Of a DNA stretch of 64,000 nucleotides, positions 33,266 through 41,215 are shown piece after piece. The notes beneath the pieces are model-generated. The model did no database searches and was not told the DNA's origin. It worked only from the letters and a program-made list of their open reading frames with translations. Position 1 is the first letter of the stretch. Each line of letters opens with the position of its first letter. This DNA comes from Candidatus Poribacteria bacterium (lineage in GTDB: Bacteria; Poribacteria; WGA-4E; WGA-3G). The stretch is taken from assembly GCA_012270865.1 (NCBI GenBank), contig JAAXHL010000037.1, forward strand, positions 59,250 to 123,249, read 5' to 3'. The position numbers were made by a program, and so were the translations under genes.

Positions 33266-34078
33266 TTATATATTCGCCTTCGTCGGCTCCCCTTCATCCA
33301 TGACAAGCGGAAAATGGTGACCCGCCAACTTATTGCCACCATTGACGGTAACAAAACGTTTCATGATGTGGTTGCCACTTTCATCATAGATGGTTTCGCC
33401 GGTCATATAATGCACCGCAATCGCACGCCGCGGTTCGCTACTGGCGTTATCGTGCGACCCGTGCCACGTTAAGGCGTGATGGAAGTGGACATGTCCCTTC
33501 GGCACAGGGCAGAGTTCGACAGAGAGTTCATGCTCTCCAAAGCGATCCGGCATCTTATGGATGTCTCCGACTTCGCGCAGAAACTGCATCTGAGCACCCC
33601 AATGATAGGAGCCGGGTACCATACGCATACAACCGTTGCTTTCATCGACATCGTCTAACGCGACCCATGCGGTTACCTGACTCGTTTTCGGCATGAGAAT
33701 CCCCCATAATGGCGAATCCTGATGCCAACCGTTGATACCACCGACTTGCGCTGGTTTGTATTGGATTTGGTCGTGCCAAACGCGGAGTTCTGTTGCTGCT
33801 GTGAGTTGTCCGATCTCTTCCACGATGACGGGGTTGTGAACCAACCGGTGGTATGCGGAACTCGCTTCCCAAATATTAACGATCTGCCAGACCGGAGCCT
33901 CTTCCCTACCGCCGAGGTTGGCGATACGGACCGGCTGCGGCACTTCAGGTTTCTCATAATTGTCAATCACACGCGCCAATTCGTCACGCAATTCGTCAAC
34001 CTGTTCATCACTTAAAACACGGTTGCCGAGCAGAAACCCTTTTTTACGAAATGTATCAACTTGTACTTGGCTGAGCAT
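33266..34078 (-). CDS. phytanoyl-CoA dioxygenase family protein (tandem copy)
   Basis: 270 aa, upstream partner of the gene at 32416, with WHQDSPLWG, LTWHGSHDN and PRRAIAVHYM at the same places. The start is the ATG at 34078, placed after GAAGGAAAATTAAAAAAC, the tail of the dispersed repeat. The longer frame to 34120 would translate repeat sequence. Substrate unknown. Confidence 0.92.
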   Translation of the reverse strand: MLSQVQVDTFRKKGFLLGNRVLSDEQVDELRDELARVIDNYEKPEVPQPVRIANLGGREEAPVWQIVNIWEASSAYHRLVHNPVIVEEIGQLTAATELRVWHDQIQYKPAQVGGINGWHQDSPLWGILMPKTSQVTAWVALDDVDESNGCMRMVPGSYHWGAQMQFLREVGDIHKMPDRFGEHELSVELCPVPKGHVHFHHALTWHGSHDNASSEPRRAIAVHYMTGETIYDESGNHIMKRFVTVNGGNKLAGHHFPLVMDEGEPTKANI

Positions 34079-34200
34079 GTTTTTTAATTTTCCTTCGTAT
34101 TGGCTATCAGCAATCAGCACGCTTCACTTTCAGCAGTCGGTAAAGACGCGAACGTTTCAAGAACGCTCATGTCTTTGCTGATGGCTAACCGCTGACTGCC
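34079..34200. repeat. repeat tail plus inverted TATCAGCAATCAGC repeat
   Basis: Bases 34079-34098 are the AAGGAAAATTAAAAAAC tail of the start-codon repeat (minus orientation). Next to it, tggctatcagcaatcagc (left) and tttgctgatggctaacc plus gctgactgcc (right) form an inverted repeat that overlaps the last codons of the gene ending at 34185. Confidence 0.5.
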
Positions 34201-35225
34201 ATTTCCCTGTTTTTGAGTTCGACCCATTCATCGTCAGAGAGTTTAGGGGGCCAAGGTATCCGTTTACCGACGAGTGCGGAACGATACGCCGCCATAATCA
34301 GATCAAAACCGAGCAGTGCGAACTCCAACTTATTGCGATGCGGTTGATTCTCGTCGTCCAGCCACGTCGCGATTGCCTCGGTAAACGCTCGCTGCCCGAA
34401 TTTGTCATCTTCACCGAAGTTCGTCGGCTCAACGAAGTGCTTTGCCATACCGTCGAGTTGGTATCCCCATGACCCGTTTTCTCGCCACCACATCCTACCT
34501 TTCGTTCCCCAAAAATCGAGGTTGCACCGCGGGTTACTACCGGGGAAGTCGATCGTTCCAAACGCCGTCCGTGCGGATTCAAAAAAGACGCGCGCCCCGT
34601 TCTCAAACGTGTAGATCGCCATCAAATCTTCGGGACACTGCCGGTGCGGAACGTCGTAAATTTCGGCACCCTGAACGGCACCCCATACGTGCGTAATCGG
34701 GATGTCTTTTAAGGCAAAAAGCACAACATCCATGAGGTGCGTATCCATATCGGTAATATCGCCTTCGGTACAGGCACGGATGAAGTGTATATCGCCGAGA
34801 CTGTCGTTGTCAAAAAATTCCAGCAGCTTCTCCGCGAACGGTAGGTACCGGCGTTGATGATTGACGATAATTTTGAGACCTGTTTTCTCGTGCGCAGCGG
34901 CGAGTGCCTCTGCTTCGCTCGGTCTGAGCGCGAGCGGTTTCTCTATCACTAACGCTTTGACACCGGCTTCGGCAGCAGGTTCTACCCAGATATGCCGTGG
35001 CACCGTCGGTTCTGTTACAGCGTGGACGATATCCGGTTTTTCCTGTTCCAACATCTCGACGTAATCGGTATACCCCGGAATGTTCAGTTCTGCCGATGCT
35101 GCTTTTAGACGTTCCTCATCAATTTCACAGATGGCAATTACCTTCATATTTTCGATGCCTGCGTAGCATCGCGCATGGTGGACACCGCGCCGACCTCCGA
35201 CAATTGCGGTCCGATACATCGCCAT
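34185..35225 (-). CDS. Gfo/Idh/MocA family oxidoreductase
   Basis: 346-residue NAD(P)-dependent oxidoreductase beginning MAMYRTAIVGGRRGVHHARC (Rossmann loop variant). ALVIEKPLALRPSEA carries the EKP motif, and DITDMDTHLMDVVLFAL the active-site helix. The start at 35225 follows GAGGAGG by 7 nt; the open frame continues upstream to 35348 without a better start. An inverted-repeat element extends into its 3' end. Probably co-transcribed with the PhyH pair downstream. Confidence 0.9.
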   Translation of the reverse strand: MAMYRTAIVGGRRGVHHARCYAGIENMKVIAICEIDEERLKAASAELNIPGYTDYVEMLEQEKPDIVHAVTEPTVPRHIWVEPAAEAGVKALVIEKPLALRPSEAEALAAAHEKTGLKIIVNHQRRYLPFAEKLLEFFDNDSLGDIHFIRACTEGDITDMDTHLMDVVLFALKDIPITHVWGAVQGAEIYDVPHRQCPEDLMAIYTFENGARVFFESARTAFGTIDFPGSNPRCNLDFWGTKGRMWWRENGSWGYQLDGMAKHFVEPTNFGEDDKFGQRAFTEAIATWLDDENQPHRNKLEFALLGFDLIMAAYRSALVGKRIPWPPKLSDDEWVELKNREMAVSG

Positions 35226-35380
35226 AGTGTGCCTCCTCATTGAAGCGTACAGATTCCCGAAATTTGCTATTATATTAACACGCTCACAAATTTGTGTCAA
35301 TCGTTTTGATTTAGAAATGATAAGAATGAAACCTGTGGGGACTCCCAATCAGATACTTTGGGACAGAATGGAACAACTCT

Positions 35381-35423
35381 AAAAATAGAAAAGCCGTCAA
35401 CTTGTGGAGGTTTCCGACGGCTT
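35381..35423 (-). terminator. intrinsic terminator of the toxin-antitoxin operon
   Basis: Minus strand: AAGCCGTC (35423-35416) pairs with GACGGCTT (35398-35391), then TTCTATTTTT. Two nucleotides beyond the toxin stop at 35426. Confidence 0.75.
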
Positions 35424-35425
35424 GC

Positions 35426-35749
35426 TTATCTTTTTAGGTTCTCATAAACGGCATCATGTTTTCCGATCAAAAACCAGACGAAGCCTTCCTCGTCTTTAGA
35501 TGCTACTGCTCGATATCCTCTGGTAACTCTCACAGACCAATAATCGTAACCCTCAAGTTTTTCTAATCTGAGTGACGGATGGGTCGGATCTTCTTTTAGC
35601 CGCTCAAATTGCTTGTCTGCAAGTTTTTGGATGACCGGTGGTAATCTTTGATAACACTCCCAAAAACGGCGTGTCGTTTTGTGGACGTATTGCGGGGGTT
35701 CGGCACTTGACTTATAGATATTTGAATCTCCCCGCCTTGATATCTTCAA
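35426..35749 (-). CDS. RelE/ParE-superfamily toxin
   Basis: 107-residue basic protein: helix FWECYQRLPPVIQKLADKQF, then SLRLEKLEGYDYWSVRVTRG and RAVASKDEEGFVWFLIGKHD, the fold and order of RelE/ParE mRNA interferases or gyrase poisons. The ATG at 35749 overlaps the upstream antitoxin gene by 38 nt; no later start is available, so translation is probably coupled. Which target it has cannot be told. A terminator follows directly. Confidence 0.8.
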   Translation of the reverse strand: MKISRRGDSNIYKSSAEPPQYVHKTTRRFWECYQRLPPVIQKLADKQFERLKEDPTHPSLRLEKLEGYDYWSVRVTRGYRAVASKDEEGFVWFLIGKHDAVYENLKR

Positions 35750-36014
35750 GTGCTTCCTTGCGCAGATGCTCCAACTTTCCGGCTTTCACATCTTCCTCAA
35801 ACTGCTTCTCCCACGCTTCTTCTTCGGCAACGAGTGCTTCATGAAGTCTTTTTTCAAGGGTTTTCAGCAGCACTTCTTCTGTAGGTTCTTCGCATCTGAC
35901 TTTTGGAACCTCAGGAAACCACCCAAGCCAGTTTGTGCCGTTTTTTTGGATGTGGGCAGTATAGGTTTCCTCAAAGACCTTGTCATGAATTTCGACAGTT
36001 TTTATTTCTTCCAT
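35712..36014 (-). CDS. putative antitoxin (HicB-like fold) of a RelE/ParE pair
   Basis: 100-residue acidic protein. The N-terminal part (YTAHIQKNGTNWLGWFPEVP, EEPTEEVLLKTLEKRLHEAL) resembles the HicB-like partial RNase-H fold. The Lys/Glu-rich helical tail (VKAGKLEHLRKEALEDIKAG) resembles the toxin-wrapping tail of antitoxins paired with RelE proteins. It precedes and overlaps the toxin gene, the usual antitoxin-first order. The ATG is at 36014. Confidence 0.72.
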   Translation of the reverse strand: MEEIKTVEIHDKVFEETYTAHIQKNGTNWLGWFPEVPKVRCEEPTEEVLLKTLEKRLHEALVAEEEAWEKQFEEDVKAGKLEHLRKEALEDIKAGRFKYL

Positions 36015-36041
36015 GGTTTTCTCCCCAAGTAAGACAGGTTT

Positions 36042-36467
36042 TCACTGCTGTGCCCGTAAGTTATGCTCCCAAGTTTTAGCGTTACTGAAAGCAGATGGAT
36101 CTTCTGCCCATGAGATGGTTAGTAACCATTTAGGGATAAAAGCAATATCCATGCGTTCTTTGCGGTTCTGTAGATACCAATTTTCCAAACTTTGATGGAT
36201 ATCGGGCGCAAATTCCCGATTACTGCGATATGCCCGGAGTTCGCGAATGCGTTTTCTGCGGGTTTCTTTCTGCTGTCTCATAAAACGCCAACGAGCAGCG
36301 TCATTCCGAAGATACTCTTGGCTATAGCGACGTTCTAAATTATAACGATGATTCCAGATAAATCGCAAATCCATAACGAGTATGTCTTCAAAAGTTTGCT
36401 TTTCAGGTATCCATTCACCATCTTCAATGCAGTTGAATTCGTAGAAAAATTTGTTCTTTATTACCAT
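36042..36467 (-). CDS. uncharacterised basic protein next to toxin-antitoxin pair
   Basis: 141 residues starting MVIKNKFFYEFNCIEDGEWI; GGAG lies 9 nt before this ATG. It is rich in Arg, Trp and Tyr (WRFMRQQKETRRKRIREL), without signal peptide or membrane helix. I do not recognise it. It is 27 nt upstream of the antitoxin and could be part of the same transcript, as a third component or an unrelated passenger. Confidence 0.6.
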   Translation of the reverse strand: MVIKNKFFYEFNCIEDGEWIPEKQTFEDILVMDLRFIWNHRYNLERRYSQEYLRNDAARWRFMRQQKETRRKRIRELRAYRSNREFAPDIHQSLENWYLQNRKERMDIAFIPKWLLTISWAEDPSAFSNAKTWEHNLRAQQ

Positions 36468-36716
36468 AATGGAATTCTCCTTTATGAACAAACGGAAAAC
36501 GATTTTATAATTTGCTATTGAAAAATTTAAGTTTACTAATCTTTTCGTCCACTTGCTGCAGTAGAAAAGTAGCGGAAACGGATTAGGGTTATACTTCGTA
36601 GTAGTGCCCTAAACTGGTTAATCCAATTATACCACAGATGCCATGAAGACGCAATTTTTTTCTGATGTTTCAGAGCGATTCAGTATTCGGTTTTCAAATA
36701 TTTTACTCGGAAGATC

Positions 36717-36731
36717 GCGAGCACAGCTCGC
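36717..36731. repeat. short REP-like palindrome
   Basis: GCGAGC-ACA-GCTCGC followed by tcctacagca. This word resembles REP sequences known from other Gram-negative genomes. It lies in the 409-nt gap before the enolase-superfamily gene; apart from the promoter at 36808 nothing else is seen there. Confidence 0.4.
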
Positions 36732-36807
36732 TCCTACAGCAGACTTTAGAACAATCAGGGCTTTCTCCTAAAAGAGAACTGAATGACTTTGATATTTCAG
36801 TTCTATG

Positions 36808-36836
36808 TTGTTAAATTCGCGTGCTTGTGATACAAT
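36808..36836 (+). promoter_or_regulatory. sigma-70-type promoter
   Basis: TTGTTA (36808-36813), a 17-nt spacer and TACAAT (36831-36836), 40 nt before the ATG at 36877. The -10 context GATACAATACAAC is close to that at 12883. Confidence 0.6.
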
Positions 36837-36876
36837 ACAACATAGCAAGTAAAACCACCTTCTATAGGGGGACTAT

Positions 36877-38004
36877 ATGAAGATTGATAAAATCGAGTCG
36901 TTTTTCATTGGGAACGGCTACGTGATTCGGATTCACACCGATACAGGTATCAGCGGTGTCGGACAGACGGCGTGCTGGGGTTACCCGGAAGCCGTTGATC
37001 AGATCATCAACACGTTTAAGAAACATCTTATCGGTCAGAATCCTTTACGGATTGAGCATCATTGGCAATACCTCTATCGCATGGGTCCGTTTCGCGGGAC
37101 TGCGCTGAGCGGCGCGATTAGTGCGGTAGACATCGCATTGTGGGACATCAAAGGCAAACATTTCGGTGCTCCTATCTGGGAATTGTTAGGTGGAAACTGT
37201 CGCGATAAAATCCGATTACATCTGCTTGGCGGTGGCGGCACCCCGGAAACGATGTATGAAGCGGCGAAAGCAGCCGTTGAAGAAGGTTTTACGGCACTCA
37301 AATTTGATCCGCTGGTCGGAAATTTCCAGGATATGGGAGTCGATCGACTCGTTAAGACTGCCCGGGACCTTGTCGCAGCGGCGCGAGAAGGCGGCGGTCC
37401 CGATCTCGATCTCATTGTCGAAGTACATCGGAAACTGACACCGATGAACAGTATCGTGTTAGAAGCCGCTTTGGCACCGTTTAATCTCTATTTTATCGAA
37501 GACCCGATTCAGATAGACACCATCACAACACAAGCGGAATTAGCGAAACGGATGACAACACCGCTGGCTATCGGCGAGCGCAATGTAACCATCTGGGAAT
37601 TCCGTGAAATGTTGGAGGCAGGCGGACCGCAATATGTGCGTCCGGATGTCGGTTTGGCAGGCGGCATAACGCACTGTAAAAAAATCGCGGCACTCGCTGA
37701 GGCGTATCACAGCGCAGTCGTCACACACAACTTCCTCGGACCCCTTATTACTGCTGCATCGTTGCACTTAGATACGAGCATCCCGAACTTCATCACACAG
37801 GAATATACGAAAGCGGATGAATCCGAAGCCTTCGCTGTCTATAAAGTGGCGTATCAGCGCGAGGGTGGATATATTCCGATTCCTGAAGCTCCGGGTCTGG
37901 GTATCGAACTTGACGATAATTTAATCGAGCAGACACCGTTTCGACCGATGAACACCGGTTCAACACCGCTGCGTGAAGACGGCTCTGTCGCTTATGCGGT
38001 GTAA
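36877..38004 (+). CDS. mandelate racemase / muconate lactonizing enzyme family dehydratase
   Basis: Enolase-superfamily enzyme, 375 aa. Metal ligands are in LIVEVHRKLT (Glu), YFIEDPIQ (Glu) and AIGERNVT (Glu); SAVDIALWDIKGKHFGAPI is the capping-domain signature and VVTHNFLGPL has the His of the mannonate/galactonate dehydratase group. Paralogue of 16643 (similar SAVDIALWDIKGK and PGLGIELDDN segments). Its own promoter lies upstream and GGGGG 7 nt before the ATG is the ribosome site. Followed by two PhyH genes, repeating the dehydratase plus PhyH association seen at 15.6-17.8 kb. Confidence 0.9.
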   Translation: MKIDKIESFFIGNGYVIRIHTDTGISGVGQTACWGYPEAVDQIINTFKKHLIGQNPLRIEHHWQYLYRMGPFRGTALSGAISAVDIALWDIKGKHFGAPIWELLGGNCRDKIRLHLLGGGGTPETMYEAAKAAVEEGFTALKFDPLVGNFQDMGVDRLVKTARDLVAAAREGGGPDLDLIVEVHRKLTPMNSIVLEAALAPFNLYFIEDPIQIDTITTQAELAKRMTTPLAIGERNVTIWEFREMLEAGGPQYVRPDVGLAGGITHCKKIAALAEAYHSAVVTHNFLGPLITAASLHLDTSIPNFITQEYTKADESEAFAVYKVAYQREGGYIPIPEAPGLGIELDDNLIEQTPFRPMNTGSTPLREDGSVAYAV

Positions 38005-38029
38005 TCGTGGTAGAATGCGCCAGCGGAAT

Positions 38030-38136
38030 ATAAGGTAAGCACAAAAACCGATCCTGAAACGAAATAGAAGGCGACCCTTAGGCAAAAACGCTCAAGTTCC
38101 AAGTCACGTCGTTTAACCGCAAGGAAAGGTAAAAAT
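38030..38136 (+). repeat. start-codon-associated dispersed repeat, copy before PhyH (38137)
   Basis: Diverged copy: gatcctgaaacgaaatagaag GGCG-like block, then gtcgtttaaccgcaagg and aaaggtaaaaat directly before the ATG. Confidence 0.6.
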
Positions 38137-38937
38137 ATGAACGCTGATGAAAAATACCTCTTTGATCTGAACGGTTACCTCGTTGTCAAGAACGTGCTAA
38201 CACCTGAAGAGGTGGCAATAGCGAATGAAGCAATTGATAAACATAGTGAGCAAGGACGCATCCGTCCGCGGGATCAAGCACTCGACGGGGGTTCACCAGA
38301 CCTGAAAGGTGAACAAGGTCGAGGCGAACTCGGCGGTATGCTCCACTGGGAGGAACCCTGGTGTAACCCGTTTCGGCACATGCTCGCGCATCCGACACTT
38401 GTTCCATATCTCAACGAGATACTCGGAAAAGGTTTCCGTATGGATCATCAGATGTTCCTGCTTTCAATGGACAAGGGTGCAGAGGGGCATACGTTCCATG
38501 GCTCCTCCGGTCCTGGTTTCGATCCGAACCAATACTACATCTTCCGTGATGGACGCATGCACAACGGTTTAACTGTCGTCGCATTCCAATTGACGGATGT
38601 CCCACCTGGCGTCGGTGGATTAATCGTTATACCCGGAAGCCATAAGAGCAACTACCCGTGCCCGCAGAAGATGCGGCTCTACCAAGAACACCAAGAGCAT
38701 ATCCGACAACTCGTCTGTGAGGCTGGTGATGCCATCATCTTTACGGAGGCGGTAACGCACGGCACGCTTCCGTGGACAGCAGACCATCCGAGACGCTCCA
38801 TTCTAACCCGTTATACCGCAGGCAACATGGCGTACGTCCCTGCATATCCAATACCGGAATGGGCGAATGAGCGCCAACGTGCTGTCATGGAACCACCTTA
38901 TCATTCTCGATTAAATCGTCCTACCTTGGAAACGTAG
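38137..38937 (+). CDS. phytanoyl-CoA dioxygenase family protein (recent duplicate A)
   Basis: 266 aa. IVIPGSHKSNYPCP is the family hallmark, EAVTHGTLPW gives the distal His and PRRSILTRYTAG the 2-oxoglutarate Arg. At the place where the paralogue at 15649 has HLHHD, this protein has YIFRD, so the first iron His of HxD seems replaced by Phe; a His further upstream (FHGSSGP) might substitute. By eye 15 of 266 residues differ from the gene at 39005 (about 94% identity), indicating a recent tandem duplication. Confidence 0.9.
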   Translation: MNADEKYLFDLNGYLVVKNVLTPEEVAIANEAIDKHSEQGRIRPRDQALDGGSPDLKGEQGRGELGGMLHWEEPWCNPFRHMLAHPTLVPYLNEILGKGFRMDHQMFLLSMDKGAEGHTFHGSSGPGFDPNQYYIFRDGRMHNGLTVVAFQLTDVPPGVGGLIVIPGSHKSNYPCPQKMRLYQEHQEHIRQLVCEAGDAIIFTEAVTHGTLPWTADHPRRSILTRYTAGNMAYVPAYPIPEWANERQRAVMEPPYHSRLNRPTLET

Positions 38938-38949
38938 GAAGGTTTTTAA

Positions 38950-39004
38950 TTTATGGGGACCTATACTGCGCTCCGCTTACGCGCAGGTTTAAGGAAAATT
39001 AAAA
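38950..39004 (+). repeat. start-codon repeat tail between the duplicate PhyH genes
   Basis: CTGCGCTCCGCTTACGCGCAG (a small hairpin at 38966-38986) followed by gtttaaggaaaattaaaa and the ATG. Only the 3' tail of the family is preserved. Confidence 0.5.
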
Positions 39005-39805
39005 ATGAATGCTGACGAAAAATATCTATTTGATCTGAACGGTTACCTCGTTGTCAAGAACGTGCTGACTCCTGAAGAGGTCGCACTTGCAAACGAAGCG
39101 ATTGACGAACACGATGACCAAGCACGTATCCGTCCGCGGGATCAAGCACTTGATGGCGGTTCTCCTGAACTAAAAGGAGAACAGGGGAGAGGCGAACTCG
39201 GTGGTATGCTCAGTTGGGAAGAACCGTGGTGTAACCCGTTTCGGCACATGCTCGCACACCCGACACTTGTTCCGTATCTCAACGAGATACTCGGAAAAGG
39301 CTTTCGTATGGATCATCAGATGTTCCTGCTCTCGATGGACAAAGGCGCGGAAGGCTTTATCTTTCACGGGTCCTCCGGTCCCGGTTTTGATCCGAACCAA
39401 TACTACATCTTCCGTGATGGACGTATGCATAACGGTTTGACGGTTGTTACCTTCCAGTTAACGGATGTGCCGCCCGGCGCAGGTGGGTTAATCGTCATTC
39501 CCGGAAGCCACAAGAGCAATTACCCGTGTCCGCAAGAGATGCGGCTCTACCAGAAACATCAGGAGCATATTCGGCAGCTCGTCTGTGAGGCTGGTGATGC
39601 CATCATCTTTACGGAGGCGGTAACGCACGGCACGCTGCCGTGGACTGCAGACCATCCGAGACGCTCCATTTTGACGCGCTACACTGCGGGCAATATGGCG
39701 TACGTCCCTGCTTATGAAATACCGGAATGGGCAAACGAACGCCAACGTGCTGTCATGGAACCGCCGTATCATTCTCGATTAAATCGCCCGGTATTAGAGA
39801 CGTAG
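39005..39805 (+). CDS. phytanoyl-CoA dioxygenase family protein (recent duplicate B)
   Basis: 266 aa; second copy of the gene at 38137. Changes cluster at residues 28-40 and 117-118 and otherwise are scattered, leaving all motifs (IVIPGSHKSNYPCP, EAVTHGTLPW, PRRSILTRYTAG, YIFRDGRMHNGL) unchanged. Both copies have intact frames and their own repeat-borne ribosome sites, so both are probably expressed. Confidence 0.9.
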   Translation: MNADEKYLFDLNGYLVVKNVLTPEEVALANEAIDEHDDQARIRPRDQALDGGSPELKGEQGRGELGGMLSWEEPWCNPFRHMLAHPTLVPYLNEILGKGFRMDHQMFLLSMDKGAEGFIFHGSSGPGFDPNQYYIFRDGRMHNGLTVVTFQLTDVPPGAGGLIVIPGSHKSNYPCPQEMRLYQKHQEHIRQLVCEAGDAIIFTEAVTHGTLPWTADHPRRSILTRYTAGNMAYVPAYEIPEWANERQRAVMEPPYHSRLNRPVLET

Positions 39806-39849
39806 GATCGTAGGAGCGAAACCTTCTAAACCGCATGTTTTTCCCTTAA

Positions 39850-39950
39850 TTAGCATAAAAAACGCAGCGCGGAATGAAATGGAGCGCGGATTTAAGAAAC
39901 CGACTCTAAAATACAAACCCGCTTGATTTAACCGTAAGGAAAAGTAAAAT
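39850..39950 (+). repeat. start-codon-associated dispersed repeat, copy before the cytochrome b-like gene
   Basis: AAAAACGCAGCGCGGAATGA, aatggagcGCGGATTTAAG, then ttgatttaaccgtaaggaa and aagtaaaat directly before the ATG at 39951. Confidence 0.7.
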
Positions 39951-40280
39951 ATGTCTACTTCAATGAGTGCAATTCTCGGTCTCATTTTTTTGGGACTCGC
40001 GAATGCTTCTGTTTTTTTGATGTTCAAGTTGTGGGGTTATCCATTTGACAAGGAGACACATAAGAGTGAAGCACCACCATCTTTGATGCTGCTGCATCGG
40101 CTTATCGGTTACGCGTATGCGATTCTCTATGTCTTTATGATGTGGCACATGGTGCCGCGCCTGTGGAACTACCAAGTCGAACTCCCGCCGCGCACTGTGG
40201 CACACCTGATGCTCGGTATCACGATCGGTGTGTTAATCCTCGTTAAAATCGCCATCCTCCGATTTTTCCGACACTTTTGA
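39951..40280 (+). CDS. small membrane protein, b-type-cytochrome-like
   Basis: 109 residues with three predicted transmembrane helices (AILGLIFLGLANASVFLMF, GYAYAILYVFMMWHM, HLMLGITIGVLILVKIAI). His residues sit in or near the helices (LLHRLIGYAY, MMWHMVPRLW, TVAHLMLG), a pattern compatible with bis-His haem as in cytochrome b561-like proteins. It is 7 nt upstream of a dihaem cytochrome c gene, which supports a membrane electron-transfer pair. Haem binding is inferred. Confidence 0.7.
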   Translation: MSTSMSAILGLIFLGLANASVFLMFKLWGYPFDKETHKSEAPPSLMLLHRLIGYAYAILYVFMMWHMVPRLWNYQVELPPRTVAHLMLGITIGVLILVKIAILRFFRHF

Positions 40281-40287
40281 GGAATCT

Positions 40288-41022
40288 ATGCCGTATATCG
40301 GTACGTGTCTGCTTATTTGCACGTACCTGTTGATCGGGTTGTCGGTCCCGTTCACGTTTCGTGAGGCGGCACTGCGGACGCAGACAAGTGCGTTTAGTGA
40401 AGAGGGGATCGTGCGAACCCGCAAATTGCTTGAAAACGCAGGATTGCCAGCCGAAGCACCGCTTGATCAACTTGCATCGAAACGGAAACTGCGAAAGGGA
40501 CAGCATGTTTTACAGAGCAAGTGCGTCGTCTGCCACGACCTACGCACGATTCTCGCGAAGCCACGCATACCGACAGATTGGGTGCGTCTCGTTAATCGGA
40601 TGGCGATAAAACCGATGATCGGTGAACCGATTCATCAAGAAGAGGAGTGGACAGTCTCGGCGTATCTTATCGCGATTACGCCGGATATTCAGGTCTCGGC
40701 GCGCCAGCAGCGGCAAGAACAGATGCGGGCAGATGAGGCGAAAATCGCCGTTCAGACCGCAACTGTCGCCATGGAAATGGAAGCCACAACCGGTGTAGCA
40801 GCCGTTGCTTATGATGAAGTGGAGGCGAAAGCACTCTTTGAGGACAGATGCTCGCAGTGCCATGCTCTTACGGACGTTGAAGACTATCCGCCTCGTTCTG
40901 AAGAGGAGACAACCGAACTCATAACGCGGATGATAGATATCGGACTCTATCTTGAAGAGGAAGAGATTGAGATAATTACGCGCTATATTAATGAAAATTA
41001 CCTGGTAAGTCAACTACCCTAA
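40288..41022 (+). CDS. membrane-anchored dihaem cytochrome c
   Basis: 244 residues, N-terminal signal/anchor helix (YIGTCLLICTYLLIGLSVPF) and two CxxCH haem-c sites: KCVVCHDL and RCSQCHAL, each followed by a small helical domain. The linker between them is Gln/Arg-rich then Ala/Val-rich. It acts outside the cytoplasmic membrane, likely with the preceding b-type-like protein. GAGGAATCT precedes the ATG. Its TAA stop (41020-41022) lies inside the left hairpin of the IsrB-like element, so the insertion may have changed the last residues. Confidence 0.85.
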   Translation: MPYIGTCLLICTYLLIGLSVPFTFREAALRTQTSAFSEEGIVRTRKLLENAGLPAEAPLDQLASKRKLRKGQHVLQSKCVVCHDLRTILAKPRIPTDWVRLVNRMAIKPMIGEPIHQEEEWTVSAYLIAITPDIQVSARQQRQEQMRADEAKIAVQTATVAMEMEATTGVAAVAYDEVEAKALFEDRCSQCHALTDVEDYPPRSEEETTELITRMIDIGLYLEEEEIEIITRYINENYLVSQLP

Positions 41023-41215
41023 GCTAAAGCATAGGGCTTGTGCGAAGCGCATGCCAAGCGTCCACTCTACAAGTTAAACGGTTTTCTACAGTAAAATATC
41101 GCGGTCTCTTGGTGTGGCAACCATACAACGTTTCGGATGCTCCCCAAGTCTGATTTTCCTTAGAGACTGCGATCTGGATGGGGAAATACACAACCCGTAA
41201 GGGAGATTACAAACG
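41017..41215 (+). ncRNA. predicted omega-RNA of the IsrB-like element
   Basis: The 199 nt upstream of the RuvC gene fold convincingly: the left-end hairpin; GCTTG (41036-41040)/CAAGC (41055-41059) enclosing TGCG/CGCA; a 10-bp stem 41100-41109/41162-41171 with one G-U; inside it GTGTGG/CCATAC (41112-41117/41121-41126); a pseudoknot TCCCCA (41141-41146)/TGGGGA (41179-41184); and CCC-GTAA-GGG (41194-41203), a GNRA hairpin. IscB/IsrB RNAs occupy this position and also have a pseudoknot. By family analogy the guide would come from the flank 5' of 41017. Expression not shown. Confidence 0.65.
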
